Source: CAVXHQ01 sp963761735 (GTDB lineage Bacteria; Pseudomonadota; Alphaproteobacteria; Rhodobacterales; Rhodobacteraceae). From it: 64,000 nt of DNA. A model generated the notes under the pieces. That model was not told where the DNA came from. It saw nothing but the letters and a program-made list of their open reading frames with translations, and did no database searches. The stretch lies in NCBI GenBank assembly GCA_963761735.1, contig CAVXHQ010000004.1, forward strand, positions 123,776 to 187,775, in the 5' to 3' direction. Numbering within the stretch: the first letter of the stretch is position 1; every line of letters starts with the position of its first letter. The translations under genes were made by a program, and so were the position numbers. Below, one piece after another: positions 8,791 through 18,673 of this stretch.

Positions 8791-11700
8791 TCAGTCCACC
8801 ACCGGCACCGGCCGGCGAAAAATCTCGCGGAACATCCCCGGCGTCAGCACCGACAGCGGGTTGACCGAGACGCCCGCGTCGCTGACCGGCCCGGTGACGG
8901 TAAAGTTGAAGCCGAACAATCCCTCGCCCGGCCGGGTCAGCACCGATCCGATGCCGTTCAGCAGATAGATCGGCGATACCACCCCCTGAAAGTCCAGGGT
9001 CCGCGCGCTCCGGCTGTAGGTGCCATCGGCGGAAATGCCAAGACCGGGGCCGACAGCGCTCGCCTGCGTGACGGTGATCCGGTCCGGGGCAAGGCGGAAC
9101 GCCACGTCGACATCGTCGAAGATCAGGCCCTGTCCGCCGAGTTGCTGCACCAGCCCCACCACCGAAATCGCGTCGAGCAGGCGCGCCAGTGCCGGGGCCC
9201 GAACCAGATGCAGACCGGCGATCCGCGCGACGCCGTCATAGCTGCCCGGCCCGGATCCGTTCACCGGCGTCAGCGTCAGATCCAGCGTGCCGCCCGCCGC
9301 CGTCCGCAACAGGCCGGACGCAGCGAGCACGGCGCCTGCATCATCGCTCAGCACCCGCACGCCGAGGCCCGCGCCGATCGGCGCCACAACGCCCCCGACA
9401 CGTGCGGCCCCGCCCAGCAGCCCCCGAAACCGGCCGTTGAAGCCGCCGTTGCCGTCGAACGTGCCATCGAAATTCGTCAGGTAAATGCCATCGGCGACGT
9501 CCAGCCGGTCGAGCGCCAGCGTCAGCGGCCCCATCGCGGCACCCGGCCCGCCTCCCTGCCCACCGACAGGGCCGTCGCCGGGGCCGCCGCTCTGGGCAAA
9601 CGCGGCGCGCCGCAGATCGACGGCCCCGCCGTCCACGCGAATTTCCGGCGGCTGTCCCGCGCCGTGCCCGATCAGCGTCACCGAGGCCGAGAGCCAGCCG
9701 CCCAGCCGCACCTGCGGCAGGCGCAGCCGGTCGAGGCCCCCGCCCGCGCGCAACACGATATCGCCCGCCGCCTCGAGCCCCGGCGCGGTCAGGGCGATCC
9801 GGTCGATCCGGGGCGGTGTGCCGGGTGCTGCGCCGATCTCTCCCGAAATCTCGAATGCGCCCGCTGTGCCCGCCCCCTTGGACCAGCCAAGCTGCGGCAA
9901 CGCGAGCGCGAGCCCGCGCAGATCCGACGTCAGGCGAAACCGCACAGGGTCTCCGCGCGCAAGGGTCAGCGTCAGGGCGCCCTGCCCCGTGCCCGTCACC
10001 ATGCCGCGCGGCAACACGATGCCGAGGGCGGCAAAACCCGCCGGATCAAGCCGGACATCGGCGTGCACGACACCGGGCCCGGCATCGGGACCGAGCGGCT
10101 GGGTCCAGACCGCGTCGGCGGCAATCCCGTCCAACTGCACCGGCCCCGACAGGCGCAGTTCGGATGCCGTCACCCGCAGGTCGAGCCGGTCGGACGTCAG
10201 CACCCGCCCGGGGATCAGCACCTCGGACCGCAGCCCCCGGACCACCCCGTCGAAACCATAGGCAACCTCGCCGGGCGCGGCGCCGCCGGCCAGCGGTGCT
10301 GTCACGCTGCCCAAGGCCGCGATGCGCCCCTGTGCCACGGACACGGGCTGCCCCGCCCGGCTCAGAAATTCCCACGGCGGCAGATCGAGGAACGACAGCA
10401 GGGCGGTGAGTGAGCCATCGGCCGCGACCGAGGTGATGGCGGGCGCCCGCGCGGCGCCCAGATCGGGGATCGCAAAGCTGCTGCCCGCCAGATCGACGGC
10501 CCCCCCGTCAGGCATTTCCATGCGGCCCGCGTCAAGGCGCAGCGCGAGGGCGTCCTGCTGGATCGTCAACGTGCCCGCGGCCTGCGTCAGGTCCGGCCTC
10601 AGGTGCAGCGGCGTGACCGTGAGGGTCTCGAAACTCTCGCTCAGCGCCCAGCGGGTCGGTGCGCCGGGGGCGATGCGCACCCCGACGCTCAGGTTCCGGT
10701 GCACCGCTTCTGCCATGTTCTCCGCGATCCACGCGCGGGTGCGCGGGCGCAGCGTGTCGGGCCAGCGCGACATCAGATGCGCCTGCCCGATGCGGTCCAC
10801 GCCGGCGTCGATGGCAACGCGCCAGCCGTCTCCGTCCGCCGCCACCCGGCCCGATCCCAGCAGACGCGGCGCGCGCGCGCCGGTGCCGTCCGTCAGGCCG
10901 AACTGCCCGAGCTCCAGCCCGAACGGATCGAGGGTCAGTCGGAAATCGGCAAACCCGTCGCGCACCTCGATGGGCACCGGCACCACCCCGCCCGCCGCCA
11001 GCGACAGGTCGGCGATCTCGAACTGACCGACCAGAACCTCCGGCAGACCACTTGTCATGCCGGCGATATCCGCGTGCCCGCTGGCCACCAGACGCCCCAG
11101 ATCGCTGGTCACGGCCAGCCGTGAAAACCCGATGCGCCCGGCCGCCGGAAGAAAGGCGATCTCGGCGTCGATCGCCTCGAAGGGCAGCGGCTCTGCCCCG
11201 CGCGCGGGCCGCAGCGCCCCGGCACCGATGTCGATCTCCGCCGTCAACGGCGCCAGCGTGCCATCTGCCAGCGTGCCGCCGCGCAGCTGCGCCGAGACCC
11301 GCGCGTCGAGCAGGCCAAGCCAGGCCAGCGCCGGATTTTGCGTCGCCACGTCGCGCGCGGCAACATCGGTGAGCGCCACCTCGAGGCGCGTCTGCGGGCT
11401 GTCGCGCGCGCTCTCATAGCCGATGCGCAGCGTGGTGACATAGGACCGCCCTGACAGCACCGCCAGATCGGCGTTCAACCGGGTGACGCCGCCGGTCAGA
11501 TCGAGGGTCAGGGTGCCGCCATCGACCAGCCAGGTCCGCTGCGCGCGGGCGTCGGCATAGCTGACGACGAGGTTCACTACCTGCAGATCCTCGAGCGCGG
11601 CGAGGGCGGGGCGCGCGAAGACCGCGTCGAAACTCTCGATCAGGCCGACAAGGCTGTCGGCCTCGGTGAACCGGCCCGCGCCGTCGAACGCGACGGCGAC

Positions 11701-12186
11701 GCGTCCGTCCGCATTGCGCCGCAGGGCGATTTCGGCACCGGTCAGGCGGATGCTTTGCGCCAGAACCTCCCGCTGCAGGATCAGGCCGCGCGGCGAGACC
11801 TGTGCCGCGATCTGCGGCACCCGGGCAAGCAGGCTGTCGTCGGCGTCGCGCAGTTCCGCGTCACGGATACGGATCACGGGATGCAGGTCGCGCCCGATCT
11901 CGACGGAAATCTCGCCGAACGTCAGGGCGCCGCCCGCCAGAACCGAGGCCGCCTGCGCCTCGACCCGCGCCTTGATCCAACTGGGCGCGGTGATTTCCTG
12001 CCCGATGATCAGCAGCGGCAGCAGGGCGGCGAAAACAAGTGGCACGAGCACCACGAGAGCGACGCCGCGCAGACCCAGCCACGCCACACCGCGCCGCAAA
12101 CGCCGCCGGGCAAGACCGGGCGGCGTCGCGCCGTCCCGCGACGTCACATGTTTCGGCGCCTGACTGTCCGCATCGTCCCAACTCAT
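8791..12186 (-). CDS. Large AsmA-like / YhdP-family (DUF3971) envelope protein
   Basis: About 1131 residues from the ATG at 12186 (MSWDDADSQAPKH); an upstream ATG at 12300 would extend the frame but overlaps the divergent promoter region. After a basic N-terminus there is a single membrane anchor (about residues 35-60, GVALVVLVPLVFAALLPL). A very long beta-rich body follows, and a C-terminal AsmA-type end (GLHLVRAPALARLLDAIS ... FNFTVTGPVSDAGVSVNPL). YhdP/TamB/AsmA proteins are thought to be bridge-like lipid carriers between inner and outer membranes; that role is family knowledge. It diverges from the peroxiredoxin gene. Confidence 0.85.
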   Translation of the reverse strand: MSWDDADSQAPKHVTSRDGATPPGLARRRLRRGVAWLGLRGVALVVLVPLVFAALLPLLIIGQEITAPSWIKARVEAQAASVLAGGALTFGEISVEIGRDLHPVIRIRDAELRDADDSLLARVPQIAAQVSPRGLILQREVLAQSIRLTGAEIALRRNADGRVAVAFDGAGRFTEADSLVGLIESFDAVFARPALAALEDLQVVNLVVSYADARAQRTWLVDGGTLTLDLTGGVTRLNADLAVLSGRSYVTTLRIGYESARDSPQTRLEVALTDVAARDVATQNPALAWLGLLDARVSAQLRGGTLADGTLAPLTAEIDIGAGALRPARGAEPLPFEAIDAEIAFLPAAGRIGFSRLAVTSDLGRLVASGHADIAGMTSGLPEVLVGQFEIADLSLAAGGVVPVPIEVRDGFADFRLTLDPFGLELGQFGLTDGTGARAPRLLGSGRVAADGDGWRVAIDAGVDRIGQAHLMSRWPDTLRPRTRAWIAENMAEAVHRNLSVGVRIAPGAPTRWALSESFETLTVTPLHLRPDLTQAAGTLTIQQDALALRLDAGRMEMPDGGAVDLAGSSFAIPDLGAARAPAITSVAADGSLTALLSFLDLPPWEFLSRAGQPVSVAQGRIAALGSVTAPLAGGAAPGEVAYGFDGVVRGLRSEVLIPGRVLTSDRLDLRVTASELRLSGPVQLDGIAADAVWTQPLGPDAGPGVVHADVRLDPAGFAALGIVLPRGMVTGTGQGALTLTLARGDPVRFRLTSDLRGLALALPQLGWSKGAGTAGAFEISGEIGAAPGTPPRIDRIALTAPGLEAAGDIVLRAGGGLDRLRLPQVRLGGWLSASVTLIGHGAGQPPEIRVDGGAVDLRRAAFAQSGGPGDGPVGGQGGGPGAAMGPLTLALDRLDVADGIYLTNFDGTFDGNGGFNGRFRGLLGGAARVGGVVAPIGAGLGVRVLSDDAGAVLAASGLLRTAAGGTLDLTLTPVNGSGPGSYDGVARIAGLHLVRAPALARLLDAISVVGLVQQLGGQGLIFDDVDVAFRLAPDRITVTQASAVGPGLGISADGTYSRSARTLDFQGVVSPIYLLNGIGSVLTRPGEGLFGFNFTVTGPVSDAGVSVNPLSVLTPGMFREIFRRPVPVVD

Positions 12187-12311
12187 CTTAACTGGACATT
12201 TTCCCTGACCATCGCCTCTGTCGGTGCCCACGGCCCTTCCCTGTGGCCCCTGCGGCGCTACAACCCTAGCGCAGACACATGCAGACGCAAACAGACGCAA
12301 AGGATACCGCC

Positions 12312-12785
12312 ATGACAGCCACCGGCCCGCAAACCGGCGATACCGCCCCGGAATTCGCCCTGCCCCGCGATGGCGGCGACACCCTTTCGCTGTCGGACAT
12401 GGCCGGCAGGGCGGTGGTGCTGTATTTCTATCCGCGCGACGACACGCCGGGCTGCACCACCGAGGCCCGCGATTTCACCGCCATGGCGGACGAGTTTGCC
12501 ACGGCGGGTGCCACGGTCGTCGGCGTGTCGAAGGATACCGTCGCCAAACACGAGAAATTCCGCGACAAGCATGGCCTCGGCATCGCGCTCATCTCGGACG
12601 CGCAGGGGGATCTGTGCGAGCGCTACGGCACATGGGTCGAGAAAAACATGTATGGCAAGAAATCCTTCGGCGTCGAGCGCGCGACATTCCTGATCGACGC
12701 CCACGGCAAGATTGCGCAGGTCTGGAGCAAGGTTAAGGTGCCGGGTCACGCCGCGTCGGTCCTTCAGGCAGTGAAGGCGCTCTGA
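12312..12785 (+). CDS. bcp: Thiol peroxidase of the Bcp/PrxQ type
   Basis: 157 residues from the ATG at 12312, which has aaagga upstream; an in-frame ATG at 12279 has no ribosome site. Reduces organic and hydrogen peroxides. The peroxidatic cysteine is in DDTPGCTTEARDF (about Cys48). The second Cys found five residues later in E. coli Bcp is absent (Arg/Asp there), so the enzyme is either 1-Cys or uses the Cys in GDLCERYG as resolving residue. The remaining Prx landmarks (VVLYFYPRD, FGVERATFLID) are present. It is divergent from the AsmA-like gene. Confidence 0.92.
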   Translation: MTATGPQTGDTAPEFALPRDGGDTLSLSDMAGRAVVLYFYPRDDTPGCTTEARDFTAMADEFATAGATVVGVSKDTVAKHEKFRDKHGLGIALISDAQGDLCERYGTWVEKNMYGKKSFGVERATFLIDAHGKIAQVWSKVKVPGHAASVLQAVKAL

Positions 12786-12899
12786 TTTTCCGGCGCCTGG
12801 GAGGGCTGCAACGGCAGGGCTGCGACGGCAGGGCCCGACGCCGTCGCAGCCCCCTGATGCGTCGCTGGTCCTTTGGCCGCCGCCGTGCGATGAACGCCC

Positions 12900-13721
12900 A
12901 TGCTGACCCTGACACAGATGGCCGCGCAGGTCCTGAACACCGCCGACGGCCGCGAAAAAACGGCCCTGTCGCACGCCCATGCCGCCAGCTGGCGGGCCGC
13001 GCGCAAGGACGGGCCGCCCATCGACATCGGCACCGCCGACCCGCCGGAAAACCCCGCCCGCCCCGCCACGCCGGAGCTGAAATCACCGCGCGAGATGCCG
13101 CGCCGTCGCCCCGGATCGCCGCAGGGCCGCGAAGCGCTGCTGCATGCCGTCGCCCACATCGAGCTGAACGCCGTCGACCTGCACTGGGATCTGATCGCGC
13201 GCTTTGGCGGAACGCTGCCGCTGCCGTTGTCGTTCTATGACGACTGGGTCAAGGCGGCAGACGAAGAATCCAAGCATTTCAACCTGATGTGCGACTGCCT
13301 CGACGCACGGGGCAGCCATTACGGCGCCCTGCCCGCCCATGCGGGCATGTGGCGTGCGGCTCTCGATACGGCGGACGACCTGCTGGGCCGCCTTGCGGTG
13401 GTGCCGATGGTCCTCGAGGCGCGCGGCCTCGACGTCACACCGGGCATGATCGAGATTTTCCGCAAGGCAGACGAGGTGCAGGCCATCGCCGCCCTCGAGG
13501 TGATCTATGCCGAAGAGGTCCACCACGTCGCCTACGGCAGCAAATGGTTTCATTTTCTGTGCGGTCGCCACGATCATGACCCGACGGCGACATTCCACGC
13601 CCTTGTGCGCCGTTACTTTCACGGCGCCCTCAAACCGCCGTTCAACGAGGCGAAACGCGCCGAGGCGGGCATCCCGCCGGATTTCTACTGGCCGCTGAGC
13701 GAAAGCGGCCAGCCGGGCTGA
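12900..13721 (+). CDS. DUF455 ferritin-like protein
   Basis: 273 residues. A ferritin-like four-helix metal site is suggested by carboxylate/His clusters in helical context: HIELNAVDLHWD (about residues 82-93), DEESKHFNLM (about 121-130), EARGLDV and EVIYAEEVHHVAYG (about 200-213). DUF455 proteins are typical in Rhodobacterales; the substrate is unknown. The gene stands 115 bp downstream of bcp in the same direction and may be co-transcribed. Confidence 0.85.
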   Translation: MLTLTQMAAQVLNTADGREKTALSHAHAASWRAARKDGPPIDIGTADPPENPARPATPELKSPREMPRRRPGSPQGREALLHAVAHIELNAVDLHWDLIARFGGTLPLPLSFYDDWVKAADEESKHFNLMCDCLDARGSHYGALPAHAGMWRAALDTADDLLGRLAVVPMVLEARGLDVTPGMIEIFRKADEVQAIAALEVIYAEEVHHVAYGSKWFHFLCGRHDHDPTATFHALVRRYFHGALKPPFNEAKRAEAGIPPDFYWPLSESGQPG

Positions 13722-14093
13722 GGTGCGGCGTCCGGCGTTCGCATCCGTGGATTGCAGGGCGCATGATCCGATGGCACGCCATCGCGGCGCACAAAACCCG
13801 CCGGCATCGTGCCGCGCCCCGCAAAACCGGCCGCACGCACTGACCGGTCCGTTGCAGGAACGACTCGCCCGCCCCGCCTCGGCAGGTTTTCGCCCAAACG
13901 GGCCACCCCAAACGATGATTTGGTGGCCGCGTGTTGCAGAACTGCCCTCCTCGGACTATTCCGCGTCGGGCAGCACCGTGTGAGACACCCGCTGCGGCAT
14001 GCGGAGCGCAACAGTCCCGCTGCGACGAAAAAAACACAGGCGCGCCGGTTGAACGGCGCCGGTAAAAACGACTGACGGACGGGACACCTTATT
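13722..14093. other. Intergenic stretch without a supported gene
   Basis: 372 bp upstream of the M23 peptidase gene. Open frames here lack family character and are high-GC shadows. It probably contains the promoter of the peptidase-bactofilin pair, but I see no clear -35/-10 match. Confidence 0.5.
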
Positions 14094-15413
14094 GTGCGAA
14101 CACGCCTTGGCCTTGCCATTCACCGCGCTCTCGAGCGGCGGTTTCCAGAAAAGCGCCTGTTTCTGCGCTCCGATACTGAAACCCGTTTTATCCGGCTGAA
14201 GCCAGAAACGCAGCTGCTGGCCTGGGCGGGCAGCACCGTGATTGTCGGATGGACGATCGTGGCGACCGCGATCCTGCTCATGGACAGCATCGGCGCGGGA
14301 AATTTCCGCGCCCAGGCACAGCGCGATAAATTTATCTACGAAGAGCGGCTTAACGCCCTGTCGTCCGAACGGGACATGCGCGCCGCCGAGGCCGTGGCCG
14401 CGCAAAGCCGGTTCAGTACCGCTCTCGAGCAGATTTCGATCATGCAGACCGAGCTGTTGTCCTCCGAGGACCGCCGCACCGAACTGCGGACCGGTCTCGA
14501 GGTTGTACAGGCGACCCTGCGCAGCACCATGATCGACCGTGACGCCGCCCGCGACCAGTACGAGACCGTCATGGCCGCCACCGAGGCCGGCACCGCGATC
14601 CCGGGGATCGGGTCTGCCGACGAGTTGTCCGGCACTGTCGATATCCTGTCCGCGGCGCTGGCCGACACCGCCGCCGAGCGCGATACGATCGCCGAGAACG
14701 CCGAATTCGCCCTCTCGCGCGCCTCCGATCTCGAGCTCGAGATCGAACTGCGCAACGAGCGCAACGACGAGATATTCCGCCAGCTCGAAGAGGCGATGAT
14801 GGTCTCGGTCGAGCCGCTCGAGGACATGTTCCGCGCCGCCGGTCTGAACACCAGCACGCTGCTCGCCTCTGTGCGCCGGGGCTATTCCGGCATCGGCGGG
14901 CCGCTGACCCCGATCCAGTTCTCGACACGCGGAGATGCCGCACCGGATGCGGATACCCTGCGCGCCACTGCGATCCTTGACCAGATGGACAACATCAACC
15001 TGTACCGCATCGCCGCCGAACGGGCACCGTTCGTGATGCCCGTACTCGACAGCTTTCGTCTGACCTCCGGGTTCGGCCAGCGCTGGGGCCGCCTGCATGC
15101 CGGGACGGATATGGCCGCCCCCATCGGTACGCCGGTCTATTCCACCGCCGACGGCGTCGTCATTCAGGCGGGCTGGGCATCGGGCTATGGCCGTCTCATC
15201 AAGATCCAGCACGAGTTCGGGATCGAGACGCGGTACGCGCATCTCAACCAGATCCGGGTCTCGGTCGGTCAAAGGGTCTCGCGTGGCGAGCGGATCGGTG
15301 ATATGGGAAATTCAGGACTGTCGACCGGCTCCCATCTTCACTACGAGGTTCGCGTCAACGGCAATCCTGTCAATCCGATGACCTACATAAGAGCTGGAGA
15401 AGATGTTTTCTAA
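14094..15413 (+). CDS. M23 family metallopeptidase (LytM-like, LmdC type)
   Basis: 439 residues from a GTG start. Order: a short cytoplasmic N-terminus, one membrane segment (about 44-65), a long coiled coil rich in Glu/Arg (about 80-250), and a C-terminal M23 domain. Zinc and catalytic residues are all present: His335 and Asp339 in HAGTD, the His of RYAHLN, and His414/His416 in SHLHYEV. M23 enzymes cleave peptide cross-bridges of peptidoglycan. The gene overlaps the bactofilin gene by 11 nt; M23-bactofilin pairs act together in localised cell-wall remodelling, so this enzyme probably works on a bactofilin scaffold. Confidence 0.93.
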   Translation: MRTRLGLAIHRALERRFPEKRLFLRSDTETRFIRLKPETQLLAWAGSTVIVGWTIVATAILLMDSIGAGNFRAQAQRDKFIYEERLNALSSERDMRAAEAVAAQSRFSTALEQISIMQTELLSSEDRRTELRTGLEVVQATLRSTMIDRDAARDQYETVMAATEAGTAIPGIGSADELSGTVDILSAALADTAAERDTIAENAEFALSRASDLELEIELRNERNDEIFRQLEEAMMVSVEPLEDMFRAAGLNTSTLLASVRRGYSGIGGPLTPIQFSTRGDAAPDADTLRATAILDQMDNINLYRIAAERAPFVMPVLDSFRLTSGFGQRWGRLHAGTDMAAPIGTPVYSTADGVVIQAGWASGYGRLIKIQHEFGIETRYAHLNQIRVSVGQRVSRGERIGDMGNSGLSTGSHLHYEVRVNGNPVNPMTYIRAGEDVF

Positions 15414-15918
15414 AAGCAAAATCAACGAGCCCGGTCCCAAGCCCGGCGATAGCGCATCCTCATCCAGCGCCCCCCGACCAAACGTGCCCGCAACGGCACC
15501 CTCCGGCGGATTGGATGTGCGGCCATCGTCCGCGCCCAAGCCAAAGGCGCCGGCCTCGACGCTCTCGTCGGACCTGCACATCAAGGGCAATCTGAAAACG
15601 ACGGGTGACATCATCATCGAAGGTCAGGTCGAGGGCGATATCCGCGCCCACCTGCTGACCGTCGGCGAAGGCGCCACCGTCAAGGGTGAGCTTGTCGCCG
15701 ACGACGTCGTCATCAACGGTCGTATCGTCGGCCGGGTCCGGGGCCTCAAGGTTCGGCTGTCGTCGTCCGCGCGGGTCGAGGGCGATATCATCCACAAGAC
15801 CATCGCCATCGAAAGCGGCGCCCACTTCGAAGGCTCCGTTCAGCGTCAGGAAGATCCTCTTGCAACCGCGAGCAAACAACTGCCAAAACCCACGCCGCAG
15901 GGCGATCCGCAGGGCTGA
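15403..15918 (+). CDS. Bactofilin
   Basis: 171 residues. A Pro/Ser/Ala-rich disordered N-terminus (about 1-52) leads into the bactofilin beta-helix (SDLHIKGNLKTTGDIIIEG ... VEGDIIHKTIAIESGAHFEG, about 55-150), with regularly spaced Gly and hydrophobic positions. A short Pro-rich tail follows. Bactofilins polymerise without nucleotide and recruit wall enzymes. Its start codon lies inside the end of the M23 gene, so translation is coupled. A terminator follows. Confidence 0.95.
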   Translation: MFSKSKINEPGPKPGDSASSSSAPRPNVPATAPSGGLDVRPSSAPKPKAPASTLSSDLHIKGNLKTTGDIIIEGQVEGDIRAHLLTVGEGATVKGELVADDVVINGRIVGRVRGLKVRLSSSARVEGDIIHKTIAIESGAHFEGSVQRQEDPLATASKQLPKPTPQGDPQG

Positions 15919-15948
15919 GCGCGTCCGCAGACAGAGCTAGAGACCATG

Positions 15949-15980
15949 AGGGCGCCCGTTGAGGCGCCCTTTTATTTTTC
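15949..15980 (+). terminator. Intrinsic terminator after the bactofilin gene
   Basis: gggcgcc / ggcgccc stem (15950-15956 and 15963-15969) followed by tttta and a further T-run. It abuts the stop of the DUF4365 frame read from the other strand, so the two convergent transcripts meet here. Confidence 0.85.
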
Positions 15981-15981
15981 A

Positions 15982-17185
15982 CTATCTTGCTTCACGTCTG
16001 AGAAAATCAATATCGGTACGAAGCTGTTTGATACCTCTAATGTAGCTTTCAAGCAGGGGCCGACTTCTCCTCCAGCCTCTTGTATCCCTGTCACTCCAAA
16101 CCAATTGAAAGTTGCCAATGTGCGCTCGAACTTCCTGCACTGCTTGATTGAGTCTCTGCGCAGTCCAGTGGTGCACTCCTGGTATCATCCCAGCATTCAT
16201 CCACCAGGTCAGCATACATTATTATCGAAGAACTGTCCTGGTCGGCTGGATAACCTTTTAAAGATCTTAAAAAAGAAATTTCGACCCGTGGTAGTAATTC
16301 GATTATGCGATCAACATTTGATAAGTAGTCGTCTTTCGAAGAACGTCTTGTATCCATGAGCCGTACAAGAGCTTGATTATTCAACCAACTAATGATTAGA
16401 CCATCGATATCCGGCTCACCTAAAAGCGGGATTGGCCGAGCTTCAGCCGATAGCTCAGCACATATCCATTGAAATGTGCAAAATGGCGCTCCCGTTGATC
16501 GGTCTTGTTCTCTCAGGTAAAATTGCCCCGAAACGACGCCAACGGAACGGTTTTTCATGGCACTTCTAGAGATATTGTCCCGGAAGTAGGTACTTCTGCG
16601 CCCTTCTGCCAATGCCTTACGAATCATTGCCGTGACTGTGTGTTTGTTAAGACTCTTGGCCTGAGGGTGGGCGACCAATTCAAGACTAACTCTGCGCGCC
16701 AAAGCAAAGCTATAATCTTTCACCGATACAGTGGAAAACTCAGTTTCGGCTGCAATAGGTGATGCAATCGAAATAAGATCAGCTAGATGATTTTCATCAA
16801 TTACCTTCGCCTTTGGCAACAGAATTTTCCAAGAATGTCCTCTCGGAATGCAGACTTCATCCGTAACCAGTTCGTAGTAACAAACACGAGACCTTGGATC
16901 GCATACAACCACTATCACCGGAAGTGAATGATTCAGCCATAGCTCCTTGTGGCGAGTGGAAACAGGGAGCCAATACCCGTCCTCAATCTCATCACTGAGA
17001 TAGCTGACCCCGGTCTTAACCTGAACTGCTATCAATCGTCCTGTAGCAATTGATCCTGTCATTACCTCGATATGACCGTCCACACCGTAATCGGCAATCG
17101 GCTGCTCTCGGAATATAAGACCAAGCTGCGCGGCAATTAGCTGGAGGGATGTTACTCCAATACGCCCGGTATGCTCCGATCCCAT
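15982..17185 (-). CDS. DUF4365-domain protein, PD-(D/E)xK nuclease-like, with an apparent C-terminal frameshift
   Basis: Starts at ATG 17185, one base after the prfB stop, with a strong ggaggag ribosome site inside the end of prfB. The N-terminal 130 residues carry the DUF4365 pattern: GVDGHIEVM followed by GRLIAVQVKTG, which fits the D...QxK core of the PD-(D/E)xK fold. The primary frame stops at 16091 with a low-complexity Ser-rich tail. A one-base shift near 16178-16186 instead yields HHWTAQRLNQAVQEVRAHI and a sensible helical end that stops at 15982, next to the bactofilin terminator. Codon use and AT content differ sharply from the neighbours, suggesting acquisition. DUF4365 proteins are frequent near defence genes; function here is unproven. 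Confidence 0.7.
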
Positions 17186-17186
17186 T

Positions 17187-18314
17187 TCACTCCTCCGCGC
17201 CTGCCTCAGCCCGGCTCTTACCCGATACCTGCATCGCCAGCGTCGCGGCCATGAAGCCATCGAGGTCCCCGTCCAGAACGCCTTGCGTATCGGACGTCTC
17301 GTGCCGGGTGCGCAGGTCCTTGACCATCTGATAGGGCTGCAACACATAGCTGCGGATCTGGTTGCCCCAGCCCGCGTCGCCCTTGTTTTCGTGCGCCTCG
17401 AGGGTGGCGGCGTTCCGCCGGTCCAGCTCCATCTGATAAAGCCTCGATTTCAGCGCCTTCATCGCGATATCGCGGTTCTGGTGCTGTGATTTTTCAGAAC
17501 TGGTGACGACGATGTTCGTCGGAATATGGGTGATCCGCACCGCCGAATCGGTCGTGTTGACGTGCTGCCCCCCCGCGCCGGAGGAGCGGTAGGTGTCGAT
17601 GCGGATATCGTTCGACGCAACTTCGATTTCGATATCGTCGTCGACGACCGGATAGACCCAGACAGAGCTGAACGAAGTGTGACGCTTGGCAGCGGAATCG
17701 AACGGCGAAATGCGCACGAGACGGTGCACGCCGCTTTCGGATTTCAGCCAGCCATAGGCGTTCGGTCCCGAAATCTTGTAGGCGGCGGATTTGATCCCCG
17801 CCTCTTCCCCCGCCGTTTCCGACTGCAACTCGACCTCGTAGCCCTTTTTCTCGGCCCAGCGGACGTACATCCGCGCCAGCATGTTCGCCCAGTCGCAGCT
17901 TTCGGTGCCACCGGCGCCGGAATTGATTTCCAGGAAGGTGTCGTTGCCGTCCGCCTCGCCATCCAGCAGCGCCTCGAGTTCCTTGGCGGCGGCCTTTTCG
18001 CGCAAGGACTTCAACGCGCTCTCCGCCTCGCCGACGATCTCGGCGTCGTCCTCCAACTCGCCCATTTCGATGAGTTCGACGTTGTCGGCCAGATCGCGTC
18101 CGATGCTTTCATAGGTTTCGATGGCATCGACGAGCATCTGCCGCTCGCGCATCAGTTTTTGCGCCGAGGCGGGATCGTCCCACAGCGTCGGATCCTCGAC
18201 CCGGGCGTCGAATTCCTCGAGGCGGTGCCGCGCGGTTTCCCAGTTCAGGCGCTGGCCCAGCAGCTTGTGGGATTTGTCGATCTCGGCGACGACGGTCTGA
18301 ATTTCTGCGCGCAT
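17187..18314 (-). CDS. prfB: Peptide chain release factor 2
   Basis: 375 residues from ATG 18314 (MRAEIQTVVAEIDKS). RF2 reads UGA and UAA stops. The SPF tripeptide for codon recognition (RISPFDS) and the GGQ motif (SGAGGQHVNTTDSAVR) are intact. There is no in-frame UGA and no +1 programmed frameshift at the 5' end, unlike E. coli. Transcribed leftward downstream of mrcA, with the small membrane gene on the other strand between them. Its 3' end supplies the ribosome site for the DUF4365 gene. Confidence 0.96.
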   Translation of the reverse strand: MRAEIQTVVAEIDKSHKLLGQRLNWETARHRLEEFDARVEDPTLWDDPASAQKLMRERQMLVDAIETYESIGRDLADNVELIEMGELEDDAEIVGEAESALKSLREKAAAKELEALLDGEADGNDTFLEINSGAGGTESCDWANMLARMYVRWAEKKGYEVELQSETAGEEAGIKSAAYKISGPNAYGWLKSESGVHRLVRISPFDSAAKRHTSFSSVWVYPVVDDDIEIEVASNDIRIDTYRSSGAGGQHVNTTDSAVRITHIPTNIVVTSSEKSQHQNRDIAMKALKSRLYQMELDRRNAATLEAHENKGDAGWGNQIRSYVLQPYQMVKDLRTRHETSDTQGVLDGDLDGFMAATLAMQVSGKSRAEAGAEE

Positions 18315-18451
18315 GGGGGCCTCCGGGGCGGTTGAGCCGGTTCTATCCCCCCACCTCCGCATCGTAAAGCTGTGGCTGGGTCCGCTGCCGTCGCAGCCAG
18401 CGCGGGAACCGATAACCCAGTTGGGGCGTTGGTGCGTCAGGAGGTTTTCAA

Positions 18452-18673
18452 ATGAGGTTTTTCACCCGCGCTTCTGCCATCGGCATGCCCATCGGGATTC
18501 TGATCGGCGTTGCCATCGGCCTGACCCTGGGCAACATCATCAGCGGTATCGGCATCGGCATCGCCCTTGGCATCGCCTTCACTTTGGCCTTCGCAGCCGC
18601 CGAAAAGCCGGGTGATGACGGCACAGGCGAGGACGATCCGGCCAAAGTTACTCGAAATTCCGGCAAGAATTAA
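18452..18673 (+). CDS. Small glycine-zipper membrane protein, unknown function
   Basis: 73 residues. A strong ribosome site (aggagg) lies 7 nt before ATG 18452, which supports a real gene. The protein is almost wholly one or two hydrophobic helices with Gly every third or fourth residue (GMPIGILIGVAIGLTLGN, GIGIGIALGIAF), then a charged tail (about residues 50-73). Such glycine zippers pack in membranes. Its stop overlaps by 4 nt the end of the convergent mrcA gene. No function is assigned. Confidence 0.7.
   Translation: MRFFTRASAIGMPIGILIGVAIGLTLGNIISGIGIGIALGIAFTLAFAAAEKPGDDGTGEDDPAKVTRNSGKN

Noticed and set aside
8281..10413. 710-codon rightward frame opposite queA and the AsmA-like gene
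   Set aside because: Antisense shadow; no domain, low-complexity composition.
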